64,000 bases of DNA, taken from the NCBI GenBank assembly GCA_903813345.2, contig CAIIXF020000010.1, positions 31,834,425-31,898,424 of the forward strand. Direction: 5' to 3'. The stretch's first letter is position 1. Every line of letters begins with the position of its first letter. This DNA comes from Owenia fusiformis. Taxonomy: Eukaryota > Annelida > Polychaeta > Sabellida > Oweniidae. The notes under the pieces were generated by a model. That model saw only the letters and a program-made list of their open reading frames with translations, did no database searches and was not told the DNA's origin. Positions 47,625-57,866 of the stretch are shown here, piece by piece. The translations under genes and the position numbers were made by a program.

Positions 47625-47700
47625 GGTTTTAATCCTGCCTATCTACATTGTGAATGTAGATATGCAGGATTTAAGTCAAATTGCATTCCCATGTTACAAG
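47625..47700. repeat. Short imperfect hairpin
   Basis: AATCCTGCCTATCTACATT and AATGTAGATATGCAGGATT form a 19-bp stem with a 3-bp loop. Weaker pairing (CATGGGAT with ATTCCCATG) continues outside. Confidence 0.7.
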
Positions 47701-47834
47701 TCAAATCCTAATTTTCCCAGAAAACCCAATCTGCACAACCGAGAGGAATATTCGAAATGTGATATGTTTATCTGGGAGTAATACATTCGTACTGATTGCT
47801 GCCTCAAGAGAATTTATTCTACTATACGTGCTCA

Positions 47835-48190
47835 CAAGCAAATTACATCGGACCCCGTACAAGCCCGCACGGAGCTCGTTGTGTCAACGAACCCTCTACA
47901 ACCTCGTACGAGCCTCGTTACGAGTCTCGCAATTGCTTGTACATTTCGAGCCTCGTAAGATTACAAGGCCCGGAATAGCTCGTAATTTTTGACCCCTATA
48001 CTTGATCGTACGGTGCCCGTAACGAGCCCCATAATAAATCGTAACTTTCGATCTCCGTACTTGCTCGTACGGTGCATGTTACGAGGCCCGTAATAGCTCG
48101 TAATTTTCGAGCCTTGTACTTGCCTGTGCGATGCCCGTGACAAGGCCTGTAATGGCTCGTAATTTTCGGGGCTCGTAACGAGACTCGTAA
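47835..48190. repeat. Degenerate array of CTCGTACG-type words, locus 1
   Basis: After CAAATTACATCGGACCCCGT the sequence is built from variants of CTCGTAATTTTCGA, CCCGTAATAGCTCGTA and CTCGTACGGTGC at a loose spacing of about 65-70 bp. It is far richer in CpG and TACG than its surroundings. The same vocabulary and the same opening phrase occur at 49690-49880. Confidence 0.75.
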
Positions 48191-48534
48191 TTGTTAGTTT
48201 ATTTTGATGAACACTTTTTGATCGATGAAATAAAATACAGCATATTTGAGAAATGACATTTCAAATGACATCTCACCCCTGGATACAAGTACTTTATTAA
48301 AAATACATCCAGGAGAAAGTGTCCGGGAAAGGATTCATTTGTTATCAAAGTAAAGTTATGCTCAATTTATTTATTGATATCAATTATCAATTGATTGTGG
48401 GTGTAATTGTTACAGTTTTACTAATCTACGCATTCGTGACAGATTAAGAGGTCGATCGGTGTACAGTGATCAATCGATTTCTATATCATTGCCAGAAAGG
48501 TTAGCTCCTAGGGATGCAACAGTACTATGTTTTC

Positions 48535-48820
48535 CACAATGAAAATGTCAGAATGTCGTTATTTTCTGACATTATAACTGACTTAATGAATTCATACTCT
48601 ACTGTTCAAAAGATTCGAGCCAAAATCGTGATCACTTCTTGAGTGTTTTGGAATTTTTTGTTTGAAATTAAGACCAAAACTCGTGATTCAAATTCTGAAA
48701 TGAACATAATGGCGGTTGTTTGAATACGAATTTCGCAATCACGACATCACCATATATGGCAGAATATCGATTTGGAACCCTGGGAGCCAATTCTCTTTTA
48801 AGAGATCAACACCAATTATG
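48535..48820 (+). repeat. Dispersed repeat family R1, third copy
   Basis: It follows 25245-25560 from AATGTCGTTAT to CTGGGAGCCAATTCTC with many substitutions and small gaps. Confidence 0.7.
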
Positions 48821-49689
48821 GACAAGAGATAAGTCAGACACTCCAAGTGCCAATTAATTATTAATTAAGCCTTTGGCGCTAAAATTATGACCTTCCAACC
48901 TTGATTTTACTCTCCAGCCTAGTAGTTATTAAAACAATAGTGCAAAGGCAGGATACAACATCCCGTGCCCATGACGACTCGTACTTGGATGCAACGACCG
49001 TAGGGGCCAACTTAATGTTTCTGGTTGTATTAAAATAATAGGGAGGTTAAGTTACACGTTTTTAAGACAACCTGTACCTGAGCGTGTAACATTTCGACCA
49101 ACGGGAATTACTGTAACATTCTCAATTCACTTTTCCAGGAAACCCATTTTTATTATTTTCCGTAGACCTTTACTCAATCGGCCAAGTGAACAGTACAAAT
49201 GGGAGAACCAATAATTCTTCAAGCTCACGTACAAATTAAAAAAAACGTGTATCCCCCCCCTTCTCCCTCTTAGGAATGACATTTACCGCGGTGAGCAGGT
49301 TATGAAAAGTGGTTCAGCGAAACTTGTGTTGATTAAACAGTCTTCATACTGACCAATATTCTGAACGCTTTACGTAAAGGAAATGTAATTGGGAGGATGA
49401 AGAAATTCAGAACTGATCAATCATATTTTTAAGGGAATTGATCAAATTACATTGTTGAAGTGAACTCATCGAAGTTATTCTAGGGGATATCTACCGTTTG
49501 CAATTAGCTCCTTAAAAATATAGCTAAGGTGGATAACATCCCGGTGGGCATCACTAAGAAGACGAACACGAAAATCCCAAGAGAACACACCGGGCCACCC
49601 TGACAACGGCAACGTCAGATTCCGTTGCCTCAATTGGCGGACGAAGGTTTGTATTTGATTCGATTTTCTTTCATTACATGTATAATACA
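48821..49689. other. Intergenic DNA, no supported gene
   Basis: No gene or repeat recognised. A short inverted pair (CAACGGCAACG and TCCGTTGCC) occurs near 49603. Confidence 0.45.
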
Positions 49690-49880
49690 CAGGCAAATTA
49701 CACCGGGCCCTGTACGAGCTCGTACGAGACTCGAGAATTACGAGTCATTACGGGCAAAAAGGAGCTGGCACCATCCTCGTACGGGCTCTTACGAAGCCTG
49801 TTTCAAGGCCCATATGAGCATGTACGAGGCTCGTAATTTCGAGGCCCGTACCAGCTCGTACGAGACCCGTTATCAAACTC
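49690..49880. repeat. Degenerate array of CTCGTACG-type words, locus 2
   Basis: It opens with CAAATTACACCGGGCCCTGT, almost the phrase that opens locus 1, then runs GAGCTCGTACGAGACTCGAG and similar short palindromic words to about 49880. The 118-codon plus-strand frame across it is a product of the repeat. Confidence 0.75.
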
Positions 49881-50230
49881 CGAACAAAAAATTATTTGTT
49901 GTCATGCTACATGATTCACGTATCTATCCAGAACATGCTGCGTATTATTTCAGATTGACGTTTTATTTACACATTCGATAACTAATGTTTTTATATGCAA
50001 TTACTTCACTTGTGGAGGAATATGGTGTCTCCTATTGGTAACCCTCCTGTTTATTTTGTTTCCTAGCTTTTATAGGCCTACTGGTTATCATGTTGATACA
50101 GACATGCGAATATTTTGAAATTATTGAAGAGACATATTAATTCATAATTAGATAGACCCTGCACGCCGAGTCTAGTTATAAACTACCGAGGACGAAGCTC
50201 TCTTTTAAGAACCGTTAAAATGATACTGAA

Positions 50231-50364
50231 CAAATATTTCACTCTATTGAGGTGAATACCTGTACATCTTTCACAAGTGATATTCCACGAAGCCCGAAGG
50301 GCAAGTGGAATATCACCTTGTGAAAGTGCTACAGGTATTCACCGAAAATAGAGTGAAATATTTG
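50231..50364. repeat. 134-bp hairpin-forming palindrome
   Basis: CAAATATTTCACTCTATT at the left edge pairs with AATAGAGTGAAATATTTG at the right edge. Inner arms TGAATACCTGTA and GATATTCCAC pair with their inverses around a loop of GAAGCCCGAAGGGCAA. Immediately outside, TTTTATTATATCACTGTCTA (50365) pairs with the inverse near 50629-50651. Confidence 0.87.
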
Positions 50365-50711
50365 TTTTATTATATCACTGTCTAGCTAAACATCCCTAAT
50401 ATTATTAAGTCATTAAGTCTTCAGATATTTTTACGAATCTACTCGGTTCGTCTGCCATTTTGACTTACACTGAACTAAATTATTTACACTGAACGAAAAC
50501 AAATTCCTTGAAAATTCCCGGGAGCGTGGTATCTCACGGTTGTCTTATCTGATTAGCATTGCCATTGAATATCGCCAGATATCTCACGACATGTGACCCG
50601 GTTTTGACCAATCATGGATACTGTCGCTAGCTAGATAGTGATATAATAAAAAGTATTATTGCGCGCTAACTTTTCTTAAGCCATTCAAATTCATCTACAT
50701 CTGTATGCAGT

Positions 50712-50960
50712 CACAAGTTATCCCTGAAAATTTGAAGGTGATTTCTTTTTACAAACTTATCGCATATAACTACCGTTACCAATAACATAGGCTTTTACAA
50801 CAAAGTACACCTAAAAGTATGTATTAAACTACTAAATAGTTAAAGTATGAAAACTCACAAGTTATCCCTGAAAATTTGAAGGTGATATCTTTAGCGGTTT
50901 TGGAGAAAACTGCCGAACGTACGGACGGACGGACGGGCCTAGGCCGACAATATGGCCCCA
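50712..50960 (+). repeat. Direct repeat followed by a GGACGGACGG-containing dispersed repeat
   Basis: TCACAAGTTATCCCTGAAAA plus TTTGAAGGTGAT occurs at 50712 and again near 50855. The second copy continues into ACTGCCGAACG and GGACGGACGGACGG, then TATGTGGTGAGGAC. The arrangement suggests one repeat inserted next to, or duplicated from, another. Confidence 0.55.
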
Positions 50961-51364
50961 CACTATGTGGTGAGGACATAAAAAGTATTTGAAAAAACTG
51001 ATAACGTGTCAACAATACAGAGTGTAAATTCACATCTCCACAAATTAATTAATGTTAAAACACCAATATTATGATTTTAAAACTTCTTGATAGTTGTAAT
51101 AGATGAAAATAATGTACTGCTTGGAAACGATGATCCTTGAAATCGCAACGTCTAATGAAAGATATTGTTCTATTTCTCGGACGCTATAGACGACCAATTT
51201 CACCTTGGTAAAACTTCAGATAACAATAGCCTTTCAATCATTATTGGTGTCATTAAACTGTGTTAAGTCTTTTTGAATCATGATAATGGACATATGATAG
51301 AGATTGAGAGTATGGCCAGTCGTTTTAATTAAAAGGGTTGTCAATTATTAGGTGTGTCACATAT

Positions 51365-51595
51365 GTTACGCGGAATATGGCATATAGTCAAGGTTGTGCA
51401 GTATTTGTCATACGGGTGAATACGCCATACTCACCTGCGGCATATGGCATATTCCTCAGGTGAGTATGGCACATTTCGCTGTGTATGTGCGATACATTCA
51501 TTTCAGTGTTAACTCGATATTCACTGTGGAATATGTCAAACTGTCCCGTGGAATATGGCATATTCACCTGCTGAATATGCCATACACCGCAAGTG
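51365..51595. repeat. Cluster of GGAATATGGCATATTC-type palindromic words
   Basis: Variants of GGAATATGGCATAT, GCCATACTCACCTG and GGTGAGTATGGCA recur on both strands at irregular spacing. The short open frame here is a by-product. Confidence 0.6.
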
Positions 51596-52150
51596 AAAAC
51601 GGGATACAGAAAGCTCCGATTTTAAATCTTAACTACGCTAAATTACCAATATTGTTAGCACTTCGAGTACTAATATTTGAATCCTGGGTTGATTAAGAAT
51701 GTTTATTGTTGAACGATACTTCTGAAGGTATCAGCAATGTTTAAATCGTGATTGCTAACAATACATGAATGCTCGTGATTTTTTAAAGTTTTGATCTAGT
51801 CTTTGTCAACTGGTAATTTGGTTATAAAAGTCTCTCATAAGCTAAAGGAACGGAGGTTTATTCATTCGTTAATGTTTATGACATACCTCGTATATTTGTA
51901 TCGTGTTTACTGCGAAACAACGTTCAGTTCGATTAAGATTTCAATTTAAAAACAATAGACTTAACCGAAGGTTGATGAAATAATGTTACCAAAAACAATA
52001 CAATAGAATAAAATGTTGGCGTTATCCGAAGTAAAATAAAACTTTTAATTCATTGCTCAGTGATCCAGTTTTTCAGTCCATTTGCAATGAACGTTTCAAG
52101 AAATAAATCTTGATCAACACTACGCATTTGCTTCTGCGTACACGTTCCTA
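51596..52150. other. Intergenic DNA, no features seen
   Basis: AT-rich sequence with no gene or repeat that I could support. Confidence 0.5.
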
Positions 52151-52154
52151 CGCC

Positions 52155-52320
52155 ACTAAGGCCTCATCACGCGCTCGTCGCAAGATTTGCGTTTGCGTTG
52201 CGCTTGCGAATCGACAATTTTCGCAAGCGCAACTCCTGAGTTGCGTCTTATCACGCGCTCGTCGCAACGCAGATCGCAACTTAAGTGGTAGTTTACCACA
52301 TGCGATCGCAAAAATGTAGA
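52155..52320. repeat. TTGCG/CGCAA-rich repeat, copy 1
   Basis: TCACGCGCTCGTCGCAA occurs twice about 84 bp apart, separated by TTGCG/CGCAA words that can fold (GCGCTTGCGAA with TTCGCAAGCGC). A related stretch lies at 55560-55715, and a shorter one near 54835. It is probably a MITE family, but ends were not defined. Confidence 0.55.
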
Positions 52321-52800
52321 ATTCCAACTTAATATATAAATTGGCGGGGAAGTCATATAAATAAAATAGAATGCCCGTGTCACAGAAGATTTTTGATACC
52401 CATAGACTCACTGGGCCTTATTCAAATACTTATCTCGAGTTGAGTTTTACTTTTAAATATAGAAAGTGTAACGATATCACACATAATCACTGATCTTAAA
52501 GTTCAATCTTCATGGGATTTATTTCTCGGGTGAGAGGATGGACCGCAGATCAATTAACTTACCCTCGCCTTGCGGTCTCCGTACGGCGTATCCAGTTTTT
52601 TACAGGCCGCAGCTACCCGTAAAAATTATAACTCAGAGTTATAATATTTGTTCATTTCTGCAGTCCCGAATATTCGATACGATATCCTAACACTACAAAC
52701 AACATTTATAAATTGTACTGATGTAGATAAAATAAAAAGCAGAATTAACGTTAATCAAAAGAAATTCAAAAACTCGCTGTACGGCTGCCGTAGGAAATGT

Positions 52801-53346
52801 CATGGCGTAGAATAATGGAAATAGCGTCACAACGCATGCGCGTAAATCGACATTTCATGGTCCAAAGATTTCAATGGAGAGCAGTCTTCATCAAAATTTA
52901 AAATCTTAATAACTTTTTAGCATATCATTTATTTTCTTAGGATTCAACGGATCCTTATTAGACCCAACGAAGTGTTCATTTTGATATATAAAACAGCAAA
53001 ATCCATCCACAGACCTTTCGGCCTTTTAATGATTTAATTTTCGGGATATTTTGCTAAAATCCCCCATTGGCCATTATAAACTTTGAAAAAACCCAAATCC
53101 TCATCATTTCATATCATTCGTTAAGTGATCTAAACAGCTCCAATCGCTTAGGATTCAACGGATTCTAAGAGATCAAAGCTAATACAATATGTTGACAACC
53201 TCCGTTTCAATATTTACTGCATAATCTTTCGGCCTTTTAGGTTATAAATTTGTCAATATTTTGATTTTCGACCATCAATGACGTACTTGGATCCGAGATT
53301 CATTGTCCCGGGATTCATGACGCTATTTCCATTATTCTACGCCATG
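52801..53346. mobile_element. Putative element with 29-bp perfect inverted repeats
   Basis: CATGGCGTAGAATAATGGAA plus ATAGCGTCA at 52801-52829 is exactly inverted at 53318-53346. The interior contains two diverged direct copies of about 215 bp, marked by AGGATTCAACGGAT and TTTCGGCCTTTTA. Outside both ends, GCCGTAGGAAATGT and ACCGCA words recur, so the unit may be nested in a larger repeat (about 52540-53470). No coding capacity is seen. Confidence 0.65.
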
Positions 53347-53479
53347 TGACTGCAAAAGTATCGGACCGCAAAAATTCTACGAGGAGCGTAGAAATGTTAC
53401 TGACCGCAGAAATGATAGACCACACGGTCGCCGTAGGAAATGTGACTGGAAAGTGAAGGACCGTTTGCACCTTTCCAGG

Positions 53480-55535
53480 AAAATTCCAATATTCCAACGT
53501 ATATATGTTAAAATTATTTCCATGCCATCGAAACCCCCAATTAACAAATACCGATTTTCGTTCGATGGTGGGTCAATGTAATTTCTCCTTTCATTTCAAT
53601 AAAATACCCCCATGAACATTTATTTCGAGGGTAATTATACATTCAAGTTGACCTTGGCCAAGGGTATCATTAAAAACTCCTGGATGTTATCTACATACTA
53701 GTATTTACTCTACTTTATACTAGTACCTTTTAATGCCTTGAAATAGAAATACCTTGATTCACTGAGGTCGGTGCATATCGAAAATTACAATACATTATGT
53801 ATACTGTACCTTGACATAATAGTTGACACATCTTCCACCACCTCGAGACAGATGCTAGGGTTATTCCAAATAAGTTTGGATTTCGCTCCATGCGCAGTTC
53901 CAAGCAAGTTCCAACCTTCACCAGAGTATATTAGTAGGATTTTCCTACATAGCTAACACATGTTTCTATAAAAGTGTCTATTGAATATCTAGATGCCACA
54001 ATCCCCCTATGTGTAGCTACACGTAATTCTACTTTTTTATGGAACATAGGAGGACCTCATACCGATAAAGTGATGATGCTCTATTGGATATAATATTACA
54101 TTGATATAGAGCGCTGACTTGTAGAATAGTATAGTTTCCATATAGCTTTTGAAATCTCGCTAAATCTCGTTTTTCGTGAGATTTTAAGAGACTTGCACAT
54201 TAGACCTCTAATGACTTACATTACCTTCTTTTAAATGGTATATTTGAATTCAGTGGAATGTTTTCTCCTAAAATAGCTTTGATTTACACAGTTATGTAAT
54301 TTGAATAATTTTCTATGACAATTTAAAAAAAGTTGGGCCAAATGTCCATAGATGCAATGCTAAAATTCTTTAAAACCGTGGATTATTTGTATGTCAATCA
54401 ACATTAGCATGTTTAATCACAACATGTTCATAAACAGGGTCATCATGTGGTATATCATTCAAGTTTTATACAGATTCAACAAACACACTTTGATAAATCA
54501 TGAAATTAAGCCACTTTTCCAAGATTTTAGCATGTAAGTGAATGGAGCTCTAGCCAGAGTTAAAAGCTGAATAAAAGATGGCAGCACGAGATTTCATTGA
54601 TTTTTCTGCTATTTAGAAACTATCCTATTGAATGAGATGATCAATATGATGAACCATTAATGAAACAAGATCAGCTTAACATGGAAGTCATTTACTAAAT
54701 TGATAGAGATTCCTATAAAATACTAACTATTTCTCAGATGTTAAGATTAAAAGGCATCAACAAGAAAATGGTTACGAAAATGTAACAATTTTTGTTACGG
54801 ATGCCAAATGAAGGTGTCATCGCATTTTGATCAGTTGCGATTGAAACATCTTCCCATTTGCGATCGCGTTGCGTTGCGCCTTTCTAAAGAAATCTCAAAC
54901 CCTTGAAGCGTATCAGTAAAGAAAAAATCATAGAAAACCTTAATGATTATCATACCATGTACTATTCATTTAGTGATTTATTCGATTTAACTTTTTCGTG
55001 AAAAAATAAAACTTTCTAGCTAAATCAGTCAAATACCCCCTCCCTGTTCCTTTTTTCGTTTTCCGGGCGTGATGATCATGAAAAGAATTACTTGAAATTT
55101 GAATAAGTAGTATTAATTGAATTATATAATGGACGAATAGACGGACAAACGAACGTGTGGCTTCTTCGTATGAGTAATTCAACATGCATGGATAAAACCC
55201 GGAATTCAGAAAAAATTAGCCCGGAAGACACGGAATGACAAATAATATTAATAGCCTTAACGAGACTATTTCGAAATCTTTGCATACATAGTTGTGAAGA
55301 GCCTTTTTTGAATTTTACCGAGAAAGGTAACTTTGTAAATTACTATTTTGAAGCATTTTTGTTTTAGCAGTCTGTAACCATGAAACCAGACATTGTCCTC
55401 CTTTGGTCATGATCAACGAACAACACGTTCGTTTGGAATGGGTCTTAGTTGAATAAACGATATGGAACGAAGAATGGAAAAACCGAACAGACATTTATAT
55501 CAAGGCCTAGTATGTGTATTTATAATTGGACGATT
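53480..55535. other. Intergenic DNA, no supported gene
   Basis: Long AT-rich stretch. A short GCGATCGCGTTGCGTTGCG piece near 54860 belongs to the TTGCG repeat group. A TAGACGGACAAACGAACG stretch lies near 55139. Nothing else is supported. Confidence 0.5.
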
Positions 55536-55559
55536 TAAACTTCCCGCCAGAGTACACTT

Positions 55560-55715
55560 TAAACGTGTGTTAGCTACTTTGCGTTTCTATTGTTTTGCGT
55601 ACGCTTTGCGTCTGCGATTGCGCTCAACTGAAAATAACACGCAACTCAAGCGTTCTGCGATTGCTGTCGCAACGCAGACGCAACGCACATAGTTTGCGAC
55701 CAACTAATAATGAGG
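55560..55715. repeat. TTGCG/CGCAA-rich repeat, copy 2
   Basis: TTTGCGTCTGCGATTGCG and, inverted, CGCAACGCAGACGCAACGCA lie about 70 bp apart, as in the 52155 region. The palindromic character suggests a small foldback element. Confidence 0.55.
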
Positions 55716-56197
55716 CATCAGAACGATAACGTCCCTCGTTCTCCAAAGCGAACTTTAGGCTTACTCGAGGCCAATACGATACAGTGGCCTTAGAAGAAGG
55801 TAACTTTAGGCTACACGGGGAATATCCATCCCATTAATCGATATGAACACTGGAATAGGCCTAGTAGAGTTGTTTCAAACTCGCCGACTTCGACAACAGA
55901 GTCCCGACACCGACTTGGTTACTGTAAATCGATACTGTAATTATGTATTTTCAAAGTTTATTTTTGCGGATAAACTGATTACTTACCATGCAATATTTCT
56001 AGATAAATTCCAATGCATATTCGACAAATATTCATCATTTAATGGTTTTCAGGTTTATTTCATTTATCATTAGACGATAGACTACACGTTTTACATAAGG
56101 TCTAATTTAATTTGCAATTGATTTACAGTAACGGCATTGTTTAAGCCCAGAGCCCATACGCTTCATTCGGTCCTAAAACTACGATTTTTTCAAGTAA

Positions 56198-56337
56198 TGC
56201 CTTGGTCACATTTGCTCTGATTTTCACGACGGCGCCCGGCCGATTGAGTATTTTGTTCAAAATTGAATACAATATTGAACAAAACACTCAATCGGCCGGG
56301 CGCCGGCCGATGGATCGGAGCCTATGTGACCCAGGCA
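56198..56337. mobile_element. 140-bp MITE with TAA target duplication
   Basis: Ends TGCCTTGGTCACAT and, inverted, TGCCTGGGTCACAT are flanked by TAA on both sides (56195-56197 and 56338-56340). The core is a further palindrome (GGCGCCCGGCCGATTGAGT and its inverse). A 3-bp TAA duplication is typical of PIF/Harbinger-type elements. It sits inside the 55.9-kb unit, upstream of its gene. Confidence 0.85.
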
Positions 56338-56465
56338 TAACATGAGACAAGTTTGTGCATCGCTGAGTATTTGGCAGTGACACGTGTCTATGCGTATGCG
56401 TTCATATATTTACTTGACTTGTGCACTGGTGTGTCACAACCTTCTTACGATAGTACACGAGTAAC

Positions 56466-57599
56466 ATGGCTTCGAAAACTGTAAGCAAAGGTAAGTTACT
56501 TGACTAATTAGCAAACAAATATGTACGTTCATATACTTACAGGCATCGTACAGCTTTTTCTAAATATGCATTCGATATTTCAAAACAGTACGTGTTTACT
56601 GTTTCGTTTATTTATTCAATGAAATCAGAAACTACATGTATATCCCACAATATTATAAAAACTACGTACTATGTGGGGCTTAACATTTTACAGGGTTTGA
56701 ATGGCACGTTAGCTGTGAAGAATAAACATGACACTGTGCAAATCAAAGCACGCGTTCGCCTTGCAGCAGCCTTATTACTGAATTTATATCTGTTTCAGAA
56801 CCTACGCTCTTGACAAAAAGAAAACGAAAGGTTTTCTTTTCGAAACCAGAAGTTTTACTTTTACTAAGAAGCTACTTGGTGCATCCATGTTGTTGGACAG
56901 AAATTGTCGATACCATCAAAGACAATCTCCATCTTCTAACAGAAGACACGTCGAGTTACTACAAACAAACAAGCTATGATCAGCTACAGACCCGTCTTTC
57001 TACAAAGCTTGGTTACAGGAAAGGAGGTTGTCAAAGATACAGAAATTCAGTAAGAGATTTCAGGGTTTTTTCATTCTTTTTAGTACTATTATTTACTAGA
57101 CTTTCAAATTTCAGTTTGATTTTGCTTATTTATAAAAATTTTATCCGACTTGTTTCAGATTGGCTATTGATGATGTTAAGAAAATGAAAATGAGGTTTGC
57201 GGAAAAACCCTGCCCCCAGCCTACCAAAGCGAAGACTCCCAATCCTGTGGAAGCCCCAACCCCAAAGCCTGTAAAAAACAGACCCCAAAGTCTACAAAAG
57301 CCCAGACCCAAGCTGCAACTGCAAGTACGTCAACTCAAGACAAAAACGTCACCATTTTTAATGAGAATGACGATCAGCAGATGGACGATTTCCGGGATAA
57401 TATCGCACATAATATGTCGAGTGGTCATGATGAGGAACTCGCAGTTCCAACAAAGAAGAAAAAGAAGAAGAAAACAGAGACACTAACTGAACCCCACATA
57501 AGAGTTTTAAAATCCCAAGAAAGATTTCTATTGAAAAAAATGCCCAAAATTATTACAGGACTTGGCATTAGTATTTCCTCCTCAGAATCGTCAGATTAG
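56466..57599 (+). CDS. Unrecognised spliced gene inside the 106-bp inverted-repeat unit
   Basis: Exon 1 (56466-56490) encodes MASKTVSK and ends at a strong donor AAAG/GTAAGT. Exon 2 (56799-57049) follows TTTCAG in matching phase and encodes about 83 residues, including LLRSYLVHPCCWTEIVDTIK and a helical, basic stretch ending YRKGGCQRYRNS. Its donor is TTCA/GTAAGA. Exon 3 would start after TTTCAG at 57158 and encode a Lys/Pro-rich, then acidic tail with a KKKKKKK stretch, ending SISSSESSD. Two problems are visible: exon 3's open frame does not match the phase of exon 2, and within exon 3 the frame shifts at a run of six A near 57275. Either it is slightly broken or the splicing differs. The exon 2 region, with a Trp and predicted helices, could be a Myb/MADF-like DNA-binding domain; this is a guess. 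No homologue is recognised. Confidence 0.5.
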
Positions 57600-57866
57600 C
57601 TTTACCACACTTGTATGATCATTATTATTATATATTAATAATAAAAACCCAGTGAATACATAACAGAATATTATGTCCCTCTGATTATATAGTCAACAAA
57701 TATCATTTCGTGTTCCATAGTCGGAAGCTTGAAACAATCGAATTAGGTAGATATTAACCTCAAAAATAAACTTTGAAAATACATAATTACAGTATCGATT
57801 TACAGTAACCAAGTCGGTGTCGGGACTCTGTTGTCGAAGTCGGCGAGTTTGAAACAGCTCTATTAG

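Larger units (their letters stand above)
55861..57866. mobile_element. Novel-looking unit with 106-bp inverted repeats enclosing a spliced gene
   Basis: The left repeat (55861-55966) and right repeat (57761-57866) are reverse complements over 106 bp without gaps and with about two mismatches. Inside the repeat are the words CAAACTCGCCGACTTCGACA and CCGACACCGACTTGGTTACT. The 2006-bp unit encloses a small gene on the plus strand (56466-57599) and a TAA-flanked MITE. The layout is that of a DNA transposon, but the encoded protein is not a recognisable transposase. No target duplication was resolved at the edges. Confidence 0.8.

Noticed and set aside
49625-49981. 118-codon plus-strand frame across the CTCGTACGAG cluster
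   Set aside because: The frame stays open because of the repeated words. The product is a repeat of Tyr-Glu-Ala-Arg-like words with no domain.
55139-55160. GACGGACAAACGAACG stretch resembling the repeat at 50.9 kb and 33.25 kb
   Set aside because: Too short and simple to separate from chance low-complexity sequence.
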